From positions 1-55,195 of IMG/VR virus record IMGVR_UViG_3300017735_000009: 55,195 bases of DNA; one strand, given 5' to 3'. Positions 38,943-47,198 of the stretch are shown here, one piece after another. The translations under genes and the position numbers were made by a program. Numbering within the stretch: position 1 is the first letter of the stretch; the number at the start of each line of letters is the position of its first letter. The notes under the pieces are model-generated. The model was given only the letters and a program-made list of their open reading frames with translations, was not told the DNA's origin and did not search any database. The DNA is from a virus.

Positions 38943-40380
38943 CAATTAAGTAGGCACTTTTCTGCTTAATGTACTTTTGAACTAATTTAGTACGTCTTAC
39001 GTTGTGTGCTGGTAAAGCCATGTTATATTCAGCATGACTAAGTCCTGGTAAGCAACTTTTAATACTTTGGAACTCGTGACCAGTGTATCTGCTTTGTAAG
39101 TTCTTATCATAGTAATCATCGAGCCAACTTGTAATACGGCCTGCCTCGGTAGACGATGTCCAATCATTAGCCCATGATTGAGAACTGTAACCTAACTCCG
39201 GCCAATTCCTGTCTGTGCCTATAACTTCGTATCCAAACTTTTTAGGATTTAAATCAATGTCACTCATTATCTCAGTGTTATCAAGACCTTGATAAAGCCT
39301 TAATGTATTACATCCTGCACTGGTTAACAGTTGTTCGTTAACAACTTTTTCAGCATAGTATCTAATATCTTTCTCACAGTCGCCAGTTAAGCCTATAATA
39401 AAATTACCATATGTAAATATGTCTGGGTGCTCATCACGAATCTTTGCCAGTGTATCCATGTTCTTTTCTGGTTTACCACCCTTACGTATTAACTTGGTTA
39501 CGTTGGTAGAAAAACTTTCTATGCCAAAGAACATGCTTTTAATATTAGCACGTTTTATTAGTTCCATTTGATGCGGCTGTCCACCAAGTACATCTAATCT
39601 AATAAATCCCATTAGGTCAGGCTCAAATGTTAAATCCTCACATACATCACCTAATAGTTCTAACTTATCGTCAATCTCATTCATGGTGTCGTCTGCAAGA
39701 TAAAAATGCTTGATGCCAAACTTATCATATGCTGTTTGCATAGTTTCTGTTAACAATTCTTTGTCTACGAATACACTGTTCTTATTACCTCGATAGTCGT
39801 AGCCACAAAAACTGCAATTAAACTTACAGCCAAGTGCCATCTCTAATGACATTGTTTCTCTGGGACTCCAAAAGTCACCGTCTTTAGGAACAACACTGAC
39901 AGCAGTTTCACGTATGATTTTGTCTGGGTTTTTGTATGTTAGTGGGTTAGTTGAATGAACGTATTGATCTAAGTCTTTACCTTCAAGCCAATCTGTGAAT
40001 ATGTTGGTACATCTACCCATGAATGCTAAATCAACCCAACTGCTATCACCTACAGTAACACGATACCCACCTAACATTACTTTAACAGGGCAGTGTTTTT
40101 TTATTTTAACAACAAGTTCTTTGAATGCTTCTGTGCTACTACCATCGATACTGCCACTTAGACTAATCCAACACGTTGGATCATCACCAAAGAAACTCAC
40201 AATACTTTCTATGAGTAGTTCTTCAGGCCAATCTTTCCAATAGTCAATAGCCTCAGCATCTACACCGTGGTTGTTGGCTATGTTTACAATATGGTGAACA
40301 CCTGCTGGCCTATTATTATTTAATAATGTACCTACACGTGTAGGCTTGGCACCTAAATCTGACATTACAATTAATTTCAT
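38938..40380 (-). CDS. Radical SAM enzyme (480 aa), paralogue of the neighbour
   Basis: CKFNCSFC (Cys185, Cys189, Cys192) is an exact radical SAM motif. The N-terminal half and the downstream FYLADDTMNEID, FFGIESFSTNVTKLIRKGGK segments align in order with the 508-aa protein, so the two come from duplication or share an ancestor. AATAAATA ends 5 nt before the ATG. There is no ribosome-binding site. Reaction unknown. It may modify a nucleotide, a glycan or a peptide. Confidence 0.85.
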   Translation of the reverse strand: MKLIVMSDLGAKPTRVGTLLNNNRPAGVHHIVNIANNHGVDAEAIDYWKDWPEELLIESIVSFFGDDPTCWISLSGSIDGSSTEAFKELVVKIKKHCPVKVMLGGYRVTVGDSSWVDLAFMGRCTNIFTDWLEGKDLDQYVHSTNPLTYKNPDKIIRETAVSVVPKDGDFWSPRETMSLEMALGCKFNCSFCGYDYRGNKNSVFVDKELLTETMQTAYDKFGIKHFYLADDTMNEIDDKLELLGDVCEDLTFEPDLMGFIRLDVLGGQPHQMELIKRANIKSMFFGIESFSTNVTKLIRKGGKPEKNMDTLAKIRDEHPDIFTYGNFIIGLTGDCEKDIRYYAEKVVNEQLLTSAGCNTLRLYQGLDNTEIMSDIDLNPKKFGYEVIGTDRNWPELGYSSQSWANDWTSSTEAGRITSWLDDYYDKNLQSRYTGHEFQSIKSCLPGLSHAEYNMALPAHNVRRTKLVQKYIKQKSAYLIG

Positions 40381-40385
40381 ACTTG

Positions 40386-40393
40386 TATTTATT
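40386..40393 (-). promoter_or_regulatory. Late-type promoter box (AATAAATA), 5 nt before ATG
   Basis: AATAAATA, CAAGT, then the ATG at 40380. The predicted +1 is the A of ATG. It overlaps the end of the clamp-loader gene. Confidence 0.65.
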
Positions 40394-41321
40394 ATCCTTG
40401 TGCATTCATCTGTAACTCAATTAGGGTAGCACTAAGATTAATTTCAGGATCAGCACAACTAACACTTTTTACTAAACCATCTCTAATAATAACCACTGCT
40501 TGGTCTTGTTGTAAGTCTGTTGTTCCCCACAGTCCAATATTGCGATACATAAATCTGTACACATCTTCGTATTCTTCTGGTCTTGCTTGGGTAACAATTA
40601 GTTCACGTGCTTCTTTAAAGTTGCCTTGCTTAAATAATTCTACTACACTCAGCATCCATTCAGCAGTGCCTTTTTGATCTCCCACTTCGGGTCTGTTTAG
40701 TACACCGTCTTTTACATTTTGTTGAACAAGGTTAATACACTTACGCAAATCTGGATAACTTGCTTGTACATAAGTATCAAGTGTTTCTATATCAATGCTA
40801 ACACCCTCATCTATGCATATGGTTGCAACACGACTTGTGAACTCATTGATATCTAACTTCTCAATATGAAAGCCTTGACACCTGCTTTGTATTGCTGGAA
40901 TAATCATATGGACATGATTACAAGTGAGAATGAATCTACATGTTGATGCGTATGCTTCCATTACTCCACGCATAGCCGCTTGACCGTCTTTGGTCACATA
41001 GTCAGCCTCATCGAGTATGATGTATTTCAATTCACCGAACGGTAACGTGCTACTAAACTTTGTTATCTTGTGCCTAATAACGTCGATACCGTTCTCACTA
41101 CTGGCATTAATCATCATGATGTCCATGGGACTTACATTTAATTCTGCTAACAGTAGTTTTGCCAAAGTGGTCTTACCAGTTCCAGGCGCACCACTAAACA
41201 ACAAGTGAGGCAATGCACCCTCTGATATCCAACTCTGTACCTGCTCTTTTTGTTTCTGATCTCTAAAAACGTAGCCGTCTACGTTGTTGGGCCTATATTT
41301 TTCTGTCCATAATTCTTTCAT
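40392..41321 (-). CDS. 44: Clamp-loader large subunit (T4 gp44-like)
   Basis: AAA+ ATPase that loads the sliding clamp (gp45). The 309-aa product matches T4 gp44 (319). Walker A GAPGTGKT (44-51), Walker B LDEADY (about 107), an arginine-finger context SRCQGFH and the C-terminal collar domain with DLRKCINLVQQNV are present. Its partner clamp and polymerase are encoded in the left part of the window. No gp62-like small subunit was recognised. Confidence 0.9.
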   Translation of the reverse strand: MKELWTEKYRPNNVDGYVFRDQKQKEQVQSWISEGALPHLLFSGAPGTGKTTLAKLLLAELNVSPMDIMMINASSENGIDVIRHKITKFSSTLPFGELKYIILDEADYVTKDGQAAMRGVMEAYASTCRFILTCNHVHMIIPAIQSRCQGFHIEKLDINEFTSRVATICIDEGVSIDIETLDTYVQASYPDLRKCINLVQQNVKDGVLNRPEVGDQKGTAEWMLSVVELFKQGNFKEARELIVTQARPEEYEDVYRFMYRNIGLWGTTDLQQDQAVVIIRDGLVKSVSCADPEINLSATLIELQMNAQG

Positions 41322-41354
41322 GTGTATACCTGTGTGTGTTCAAAATGTCTTAGC

Positions 41355-41383
41355 ATTATACATTAAAAATAATGTTTTGTCAA
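41355..41383 (-). promoter_or_regulatory. Sigma70-type promoter of the clamp-loader gene
   Basis: Minus-strand TTGACA (41378-41383), 17-bp spacer, TATAAT (41355-41360). Predicted leader of about 27 nt. Confidence 0.85.
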
Positions 41384-42357
41384 CGATAAGTTAATGACTT
41401 TATAAATTCTTTTGTAGATTTTTCCCAGCAATGCTTTAATGCCTGCGTTTCGCATAACGTCCTGTTATAATTCAAAACAATCTCTACTGCTTCGTGTAAA
41501 TTTTCTTTGGTGCATCCTGTGATGCCTGGCTCAATGATATCTATTGGTCCTGTTACTGGATATGCCGCAACTGGTGTACCACACGCCATACTTTCTAACA
41601 TAACGTTACCAAACGTATCCGACTTGCTTGGAAATACAAATACGTCTGCAGATGCATACCAAACTGCTAACTGGCTTTTTGTTTGCTCCCCAGTAAAAAT
41701 AACGTCTGGGTATTTGCTTTTTAGTTCTTGCAAGTACGGTCCATCACCGCACATTATCTTTGTTGCCCTATCGCCAAATTGTGTAGTGTCTAAACTACAA
41801 AAATCATCCAAACCTTTTTCTTTGATAGCTCTGCTTACACATAACAATATAGGTCTACCCACTGTGGTAAGAGCATTTCTTTTACTTGGATTAAATATTT
41901 CTTGATCAACACCTCTTGACCAAACACGTATGTTCTTAAACTTGTTATCGTGTAACTCTTGTTTACCGCTGTCCGTTGGAACTAATATTGCTGTGCTGAA
42001 CCAATGTAACAATCTAAATATTTTAAAAGTCCAGGTAGTAGGTATATAATATTTTTGCTTTATGTACTCAGGCCAATTGGTATGGAATCCTGTGGTAAAT
42101 GGTATGCGATTAAATACACAATGTTTTAAAAACTTAAATCCTATTTTGCTTTCTGGTGTTGCTATGTAAATAGCATTAGCCCAAGCACACCACTTGCGTT
42201 CTTCTCCTGCTATGTATTTTGAGATTACTTGTACTGAAAATCCTTTATTCTCTAATTCGTTGACAGTGGTTTTTAATGCTGTAACAACTCCGTTAGTGTG
42301 TTCCCAATAATCAGTAACTATTAGAATATGGGTTCCTTTGACGTGATTAATATTCAA
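41380..42357 (-). CDS. GT4-type glycosyltransferase
   Basis: GT-B fold enzyme of 325 aa. The C-terminal domain has GDGPYLQELKSKYPDVIF, then SDTFGNVMLESMACGTPV, the E-x7-E donor-sugar motif of GT4 transferases. The N-terminal acceptor domain (VTDYWEHTNGVVTALK) is complete. It starts with TTG. It is next to a nucleotide-sugar dehydrogenase, which could supply its donor. The acceptor may be a phage glycan or host LPS. Cytoplasmic. Confidence 0.8.
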   Translation of the reverse strand: MNINHVKGTHILIVTDYWEHTNGVVTALKTTVNELENKGFSVQVISKYIAGEERKWCAWANAIYIATPESKIGFKFLKHCVFNRIPFTTGFHTNWPEYIKQKYYIPTTWTFKIFRLLHWFSTAILVPTDSGKQELHDNKFKNIRVWSRGVDQEIFNPSKRNALTTVGRPILLCVSRAIKEKGLDDFCSLDTTQFGDRATKIMCGDGPYLQELKSKYPDVIFTGEQTKSQLAVWYASADVFVFPSKSDTFGNVMLESMACGTPVAAYPVTGPIDIIEPGITGCTKENLHEAVEIVLNYNRTLCETQALKHCWEKSTKEFIKSLTYR

Positions 42358-42360
42358 GTG

Positions 42361-43164
42361 CTATTTGCTACGATGTTTTTGATTTAGTTTTACGGATGTT
42401 TCTAATATTTTTAATTTTTGATTCTTACTGTCAGCATATTTTAAAATACCTGCTGTGTCTTTAGGAAAACAGTGTCCACCAAAACCAAACTTACCATCTG
42501 GACCTGGTACTTGCATGTGAGTGTTTCCTATGCGACTATCTCTGGTCAGCATGTCAGTGAACTGAGACCATGAACTATTTGCACCACTGGCTTCGTGTAA
42601 ATCGTACAACTCGTTGAAGAATGATACCTTGGTTGCTAACCAACTGTTAATGGTATACTTTAATAAACTTGCACTGATTAAATCAGTTTTAAATGTTGGT
42701 ACAACTTTTACTTTGCTGTATCTCACATAAGCCTTTTCTACTATGTCGCAGTCTTTCCATTTGCCACCCAACACTTGCATTTGAGGATTAATAAAATCGT
42801 TGTGGGCATTTGCTTCTGTGAGAAACTCTGGATTGTAAACTAAACGTATGCCAAAGTCCTTTTTCATTTTAGTAAGATGATCTGGTGTGATTGTGCTTTT
42901 CATTACCACAATGCCTTTATAGTTTCTATCCCACAAGTCACTTACTACTTGTCTTGCTATAGATACATCAACATCACCATTATCAGTTTCTGGTGTAGGT
43001 ACGCACACAAAGGTTATCTGTGGATCAAAGTCACCTACCAGATCTTGTATGTTGTTATGTTCGCTCACAACAGGATCAACAATGTATAAGTCTACAGATT
43101 CTGTGTCGAATCCGTTTATAACACTGCCGCCTACAAAGCCTGCGCCAATAACACCAATCTTCAT
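42361..43164 (-). CDS. UDP-glucose/GDP-mannose dehydrogenase-like (short)
   Basis: NAD-dependent nucleotide-sugar dehydrogenase family. The N-terminal Rossmann domain (GVIGAGFVGGSVI, residues 3-15), the helical middle domain and the catalytic Cys in FGGHCFPKD (about residue 236) are present, but the protein ends at 267 aa where full-length enzymes have ~400-440. The C-terminal UDP-binding domain is missing, with no frameshift visible, so it is a shortened form like those of marine phages. Activity is uncertain. Confidence 0.8.
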   Translation of the reverse strand: MKIGVIGAGFVGGSVINGFDTESVDLYIVDPVVSEHNNIQDLVGDFDPQITFVCVPTPETDNGDVDVSIARQVVSDLWDRNYKGIVVMKSTITPDHLTKMKKDFGIRLVYNPEFLTEANAHNDFINPQMQVLGGKWKDCDIVEKAYVRYSKVKVVPTFKTDLISASLLKYTINSWLATKVSFFNELYDLHEASGANSSWSQFTDMLTRDSRIGNTHMQVPGPDGKFGFGGHCFPKDTAGILKYADSKNQKLKILETSVKLNQKHRSK

Positions 43165-43165
43165 A

Positions 43166-43384
43166 TTATACTAAACTCGCTACCAACTTAACTGCATCAA
43201 TGATTTTACCTACCATTATGGCATCTGCTTCAGTGCCAATCTTAGCACTGATTTTAGCAGAGTCTGTGATGTCTTCTACAAGCTCATTGTATTCACTTTC
43301 TGATAAATCTCCAGCCTCATGCAATCCTTTTAATTCAGTTACCTGTGCTATCATTTCTTCTTGTAATTTTGTATAATCGCTCAT
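43166..43384 (-). CDS. Small helical hypothetical protein (72 aa)
   Basis: Two or three amphipathic helices rich in Glu, Lys and Leu (LQEEMIAQVTELKGLHEAGD), consistent with a helical hairpin or coiled coil. It overlaps the end of the upstream lipoprotein gene. Segment GDLSESEYNELVEDI resembles short SHOCT-like motifs. Function unknown. Confidence 0.6.
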   Translation of the reverse strand: MSDYTKLQEEMIAQVTELKGLHEAGDLSESEYNELVEDITDSAKISAKIGTEADAIMVGKIIDAVKLVASLV

Positions 43385-43761
43385 TTCTTTCTATCTCCAA
43401 ATGTATCCATTGCTTGGTCAATCAATGCTGTTATGTTGTTTCTTTTTATTTTGCAATATGCTGGAGAAGGATCTGTTCGTTCTACCAGTTGCATAATTTC
43501 TGTGTGTATGCCTTCATATATGTCTGCGATGTTTTCTTTTAGTGTGCCTTCGCTGTACTTCATCAATACCGCACTGTGATATCTCATAGCGGATAATTCC
43601 ATACTGTTACATGACTCGCTAAGAGTTGACATCACTGCCAGTTCAGATAGTTTCATATATTCGTTGCCGTCAAAATTCTCTGGTATGTACTTGTTAAGGT
43701 TTGTACACGATACCATAAAAAATGTTATTGCTATTGTTAGTGCTAAAGTTGTTTTATTCAT
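43381..43761 (-). CDS. Lipoprotein (126 aa)
   Basis: I start at MNKTTLALTIAITFFMVSC (43761), where GGAGGCAGAG precedes the ATG. The longer frame (to 43914) lies within the upstream gene. The lipobox MVSC gives a lipid-anchored Cys at about residue 19. The mature part is helical with Cys and Met-rich segments. There are no enzyme motifs. It adds to the exported envelope proteins in the window. Confidence 0.7.
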   Translation of the reverse strand: MNKTTLALTIAITFFMVSCTNLNKYIPENFDGNEYMKLSELAVMSTLSESCNSMELSAMRYHSAVLMKYSEGTLKENIADIYEGIHTEIMQLVERTDPSPAYCKIKRNNITALIDQAMDTFGDRKK

Positions 43762-43999
43762 CTCTGCCTCCAAGTTTTTTAATTGCTTCTTTGTCTTTTT
43801 GTTCTTGTATCCAATCCTCTTCTCCGAAGTAGTGTGGAGAATTTTCAATTGCCTTCTGTGCCTGCCACAATACTTTGTAAATCTTTTGCTTACAACCAAA
43901 TCCATTAAAGCCATCTATGTTTGGGTCGTGCATTACACCTTCCCATTGCCATAGTTGTTCTTGTATTGCTTTGTTACCTGTTTTTTCAATGTACGGCAT
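43754..43999 (-). CDS. Small hypothetical protein (81 aa)
   Basis: I start at MPYIEKTGNKAIQ (43999), which overlaps the end of the 2OG oxygenase gene, rather than the longer frame start at 44227 inside it. A soluble basic-acidic protein with many Gln and Trp (EQLWQWEGVMHD, YKVLWQAQKAIEN). No family recognised. Confidence 0.6.
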   Translation of the reverse strand: MPYIEKTGNKAIQEQLWQWEGVMHDPNIDGFNGFGCKQKIYKVLWQAQKAIENSPHYFGEEDWIQEQKDKEAIKKLGGRDE

Positions 44000-44567
44000 T
44001 TTCGTCCCTCGGTGCGTATTTAACTGTGGGGTCTTGATCTTTACCCCATATAAAAAATTGTATTGATACTCTGTGATAATTGTTGACTGTTGTAACTTCA
44101 TGTGGCATAACATCTCCCTCATTGTATAAGGCCCAAACGCCACAGTTATATTTTGGTATGACAGAGTATGACTCTTTTGACTGTTCATTCTCCCACCAAA
44201 GAAATTCTCCACCGTTAGAAGTGTCATACTCTTTGTTTAGAAATACTGTTAAACTACCGAGGGCAGTATCAGTGTGTCTCGGTATTCTACTTCCTGGTGA
44301 GATTTTTTGTATTGCTATATTAGTGTATCTTAAACGAGCATCGTTATGAAACGGTGAGTTTTCATTGTCAAACAGTAAAGATAGTACTAATAGTTTATCT
44401 TTTTTAGATATATGTTCTGTGTAGTTAACAGGTAAAGTATTCTGTTCGGTCATTAGCGGAGGCCATATGTCGTAACTTAATAAGTCGTCTTCTTTGACTG
44501 TGATATATTTATTATGTAGTGAGTCTATTACATCCTGCGGAAATACATTCTCAATATAATTAAACAT
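43986..44567 (-). CDS. 2OG-Fe(II) oxygenase (prolyl-4-hydroxylase-like)
   Basis: A 193-aa double-stranded beta-helix enzyme. IPRHTDTALGSLTVFLN gives the iron-binding His and Asp, GGEFLWW is the usual strand, PHEVTTV gives the second His, and RVSIQFFIWG supplies the 2-oxoglutarate Arg. Such proteins are common in marine T4-like phages. The substrate is unknown. The start overlaps the stop of the 51-aa ORF upstream (TAATG). Confidence 0.82.
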   Translation of the reverse strand: MFNYIENVFPQDVIDSLHNKYITVKEDDLLSYDIWPPLMTEQNTLPVNYTEHISKKDKLLVLSLLFDNENSPFHNDARLRYTNIAIQKISPGSRIPRHTDTALGSLTVFLNKEYDTSNGGEFLWWENEQSKESYSVIPKYNCGVWALYNEGDVMPHEVTTVNNYHRVSIQFFIWGKDQDPTVKYAPRDENAVH

Positions 44568-44722
44568 TATCTACCTGATTCTTGCCCCACGGCACTCATT
44601 AGCAGTGGTATTGCTAACAGCAACCACCATCCGGAAATAAACTCTCCTATGATGGCAACCAGTAAGATACATCCTACTGCTCCAGTTGTGCCTATGCCTG
44701 TTTTACTTTCTGGAAATTTCAT
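44567..44722 (-). CDS. Small membrane protein (51 aa)
   Basis: This frame fills the gap between the oxygenase gene and the co-chaperonin gene. Its ATG overlaps the TAA of the upstream gene, and its TAA overlaps the ATG of the next. It has two hydrophobic segments (about 13-28 and 30-46). Function unknown. Confidence 0.55.
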   Translation of the reverse strand: MKFPESKTGIGTTGAVGCILLVAIIGEFISGWWLLLAIPLLMSAVGQESGR

Positions 44723-45099
44723 TATTGATCTAATACGTTAGAGTAAGAGCCATCGAATGCTGTGCTCTTGTTGTAATTTAATTGTTGCGATGGTTGTTCG
44801 TCACTTACTGCAAGGCATCCTTCAGGATCTATTTTCCAAACTTTTGTTTTACCATCTGGAAAACGCTCATCCTCACATTCAAGTCCCTCGGTCCATCTAC
44901 CATAAGCAACATATACCCACTGACCTACTGTTAATTCTTTGTCTGCTTCGGGACCTAATTCAAATATTTGAAACCAACGTGGTGTGATACCTTCACTCTT
45001 GCCAGCAGTGGATTTAATAATCAACCCTGACTCAGTTGTCATATCACCAAAGTCACCATTGATGCATAAAATGTTGTCTCTGATTGCTCTTAGTTTCAC
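44722..45099 (-). CDS. 31: GroES-like co-chaperonin (T4 gp31-like)
   Basis: A 125-aa protein with the GroES barrel layout: KLRAIRDNILCI at the start, a mobile-loop-like region after about residue 15 (GDFGDMTTESGLIIKSTAGK), and VGQWVYVAYGRWTEGLE. T4 gp31 replaces GroES on GroEL to fold the large head protein, and marine phages carry similar proteins. The C-terminal ~20 residues are a polar tail. It stands with the DnaJ and ClpA/ClpP genes in a chaperone set. Confidence 0.8.
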   Translation of the reverse strand: MKLRAIRDNILCINGDFGDMTTESGLIIKSTAGKSEGITPRWFQIFELGPEADKELTVGQWVYVAYGRWTEGLECEDERFPDGKTKVWKIDPEGCLAVSDEQPSQQLNYNKSTAFDGSYSNVLDQ

Positions 45100-45437
45100 G
45101 TGTTTGTTCCTTTTAATTTGTTCAATGCTAATGCTGTATCGAACATTGCTTTTATCTCACTGCCTTCTGCACTCTCAATTACATCAAGTAATGCATCCAA
45201 CTTTTGTATTTTATCTTCAGTTAAAACATGACTGCCTATTGTTATATTACCAGCAGGTATAGTAGGATCTGAAATAGTGATAGTGTTGTCTAAAGAAAAA
45301 TAATCACTATCACAAACAGACCAATTAGTAGTGGTAGTAGTGTCGCTACTATAAACTGTGTCGCCACTGTAAATTGTGTCCAATTTGCTCAAGTCTAAAT
45401 CCAAAACTATCGACGAATCTTCAATTGAATTTGTCAA
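45096..45437 (-). CDS. Hypothetical structural-like protein (113 aa)
   Basis: Ser/Thr/Asp-rich N-terminal half (SSDTTTTTNWSVCDSDYFSL) and a C-terminal helix (DALLDVIESAEGSEIKAMFD). The start is TTG, 5 nt after the previous gene's stop, with GAGGATAAG upstream. Composition fits a virion or assembly factor. No family recognised. Confidence 0.6.
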   Translation of the reverse strand: MTNSIEDSSIVLDLDLSKLDTIYSGDTVYSSDTTTTTNWSVCDSDYFSLDNTITISDPTIPAGNITIGSHVLTEDKIQKLDALLDVIESAEGSEIKAMFDTALALNKLKGTNT

Positions 45438-45442
45438 GGTTT

Positions 45443-45946
45443 TTACTTATCCTCTTCTCTATAATATGGAACCATGTCAATATCACCGTTTGGTAACTCT
45501 ACTTCTTTGAAACCAAGAGGCTCTGTTCCTTCTGGTGCATCAAATTCATCTGGTTCATTAACTTCCGGTGGAATATCTGAGATACTTAAATTTTCTTTGT
45601 CTGCAATAACTTCGTCTACTGTGTCTGCTACAGAAGGTTCTTGCATTGTGCGTAGATTTTCTGCGGCTGTCTTAGCAGTTTTAACATCCATTATTGGTTG
45701 TTCGTTAGCGTCAGGTGTTAGTGTTGGTCTTTGACCTTTAATACTTGCCTGTGCAGTACTACTCTTAGGATTATTTTTATAATATGCTCTAACACGCTCT
45801 TCCGAGGATTGCACAACAACACCATCTCGCACTGTTTCGCCTTTAGCATTAACGCCCATGTTGCCGACTGCTACTGACTTTTCATTAGCCGCCATTATAG
45901 CATCCATATCAATTATCGTGCCTTTGTTTGATCTTCTGTTTACCAT
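45443..45946 (-). CDS. Hypothetical protein (167 aa)
   Basis: The N-terminus, MVNRRSNKGTIIDMDAIMAAN, followed by VAVGNMGVNAKGE, is a pattern I have seen in marine T4-like phage hypothetical proteins. A basic region is followed by an acidic, Pro-rich C-terminal half (EVNEPDEFDAPEGTEPLGF). Unknown function. Probably a structural or assembly protein. Confidence 0.65.
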   Translation of the reverse strand: MVNRRSNKGTIIDMDAIMAANEKSVAVGNMGVNAKGETVRDGVVVQSSEERVRAYYKNNPKSSTAQASIKGQRPTLTPDANEQPIMDVKTAKTAAENLRTMQEPSVADTVDEVIADKENLSISDIPPEVNEPDEFDAPEGTEPLGFKEVELPNGDIDMVPYYREEDK

Positions 45947-45954
45947 TTTTTCCT

Positions 45955-46425
45955 CTACTTTAAAAATTCTCTAATATCCAAATTGTATTTTATACTGTCT
46001 ACTTTATGTATGCCTATTAGATAAAGACAGTAACTTGCTACGCAACTGCCTCTTCCAACACCCCAAACAAGATTATTCATTCTCAGGGTATCAACTATAT
46101 ATATCAGTAATTGTAGCACCGGAAATAGGTTCCTGGCACTAAATTCTGCTAATTCCTGTTCTACTCTCGCATTGACAGATATATCTGAATCGCCGCTTTG
46201 TGGAACTAACCCTCTAATATATTCCTCAACATCAATGTTCTTGTAGTGTTGCGGAATGTTAAAGTCCTTACTGTAGTTGCCTGTTTCGGATAACACTGGC
46301 AATTCTAATTCAGTACAAAACTCATTAAATTTGTTTACAACATCTTCACTGAACGGCACGTCTTCTATGTAACGTGTCCTATATAATAATTCAATGCCTG
46401 TGTTCTCAGAATAGGTATGTGTCAT
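45955..46425 (-). CDS. DNA polymerase III alpha-like palm fragment (156 aa)
   Basis: Residues ~120-156 (VWGVGRGSCVASYCLYLIG, then DSIKYNLDIREFLK) align with the DnaE segment GPGRGSAAGSLVAY...DPLKY-LLFERFLN. In bacterial DnaE the catalytic Asp pair follows soon after, but this protein ends right there, so it lacks the active site. The first ~115 residues do not look like the DnaE PHP domain. The -10 box of its promoter ends 6 nt before ATG, so the mRNA may be leaderless. It could be a stand-alone binding or regulatory protein derived from a C-family polymerase. Confidence 0.6.
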   Translation of the reverse strand: MTHTYSENTGIELLYRTRYIEDVPFSEDVVNKFNEFCTELELPVLSETGNYSKDFNIPQHYKNIDVEEYIRGLVPQSGDSDISVNARVEQELAEFSARNLFPVLQLLIYIVDTLRMNNLVWGVGRGSCVASYCLYLIGIHKVDSIKYNLDIREFLK

Positions 46426-46431
46426 TAGTTT

Positions 46432-46459
46432 ATTATACAGTGATTAGTCAATATGTCAA
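46432..46459 (-). promoter_or_regulatory. Sigma70-type promoter of the DnaE-like fragment
   Basis: Minus-strand TTGACA (46454-46459), 16-bp spacer, TATAAT (46432-46437). The predicted +1 at 46425 is the A of ATG. Confidence 0.8.
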
Positions 46460-46460
46460 C

Positions 46461-47198
46461 CTACTTATTTGTGGGTTTATCAAATAAGTTAATAATCTTA
46501 CCTTCCTTGGGCATAGGTGCTTCTTCTTTAATATCCTTGCCTGCAAGTTCCAGCATTACACTCTTAAACACATTTTCTACTTCGCTTTCAATGTCGTCAA
46601 ACATCTGCATGTTCTTTTGATCAATGTTTAGTTCTGATTTTTTCTTTATCCAGTCACTGTATTCTTCTTGTGTCTTAGCAACTTTATCATATGTTGTAAC
46701 ATCTTCTCTATACCACCATGGTATATCCCAATATGTTTTATCACCTAACCATTCTTTTAATGTAGGTAATGGGTAATCGTCTTCGGCATCTGCTGAGTAA
46801 CTGTATTTTACCTTGTCGTCTTTGTCGTACATGGTTACTCTGGTAATGTAGGAATCTTCTTCTATGATACTATTCAGTTTGCAATGTATTGCCGCACACA
46901 CTGTATTTTCTGTGAGGTCTGGTAACAATACAAAATTATTGTTTAGTTCGTAAAAGTCTAACTCAGTACCCTCAAACATAAGAGACTGATTTAGTATTCC
47001 TTCTATCCAACCCATTGCTTTACCAAAACTTACATTTTGTTTGATCTGTGCATTCATTATTGAGTCTTCATCTACAGCACTTACTGATGTTAACATATCA
47101 AATGTTAAATCAACGTTTTGTATTAAAATGCTCTTACCTTCCTGCGAGTATATCAGCAGTTGTATTGGGAATGTTTTTTCTAATGTAAATTTGCTCAT
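46461..47198 (-). CDS. Hypothetical protein (245 aa)
   Basis: A 245-residue acidic protein with beta-rich N-terminal half (FPIQLLIYSQEGKSILIQNV) and a helical, charged second half (KNMQMFDDIESEVENVFK). There is a conserved-looking YPLPTLKEWLGDKTYWDIPWWYRED segment. It might bind nucleic acid or protein. No family recognised. It is the last gene before the sigma70-type promoter at 46432. Confidence 0.6.
   Translation of the reverse strand: MSKFTLEKTFPIQLLIYSQEGKSILIQNVDLTFDMLTSVSAVDEDSIMNAQIKQNVSFGKAMGWIEGILNQSLMFEGTELDFYELNNNFVLLPDLTENTVCAAIHCKLNSIIEEDSYITRVTMYDKDDKVKYSYSADAEDDYPLPTLKEWLGDKTYWDIPWWYREDVTTYDKVAKTQEEYSDWIKKKSELNIDQKNMQMFDDIESEVENVFKSVMLELAGKDIKEEAPMPKEGKIINLFDKPTNK

Noticed and set aside
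43762-43914. Longer N-terminus of the lipoprotein gene
   Set aside because: The extension lies inside the previous gene and would hide the lipobox signal. A GGAGG site precedes the ATG at 43761.
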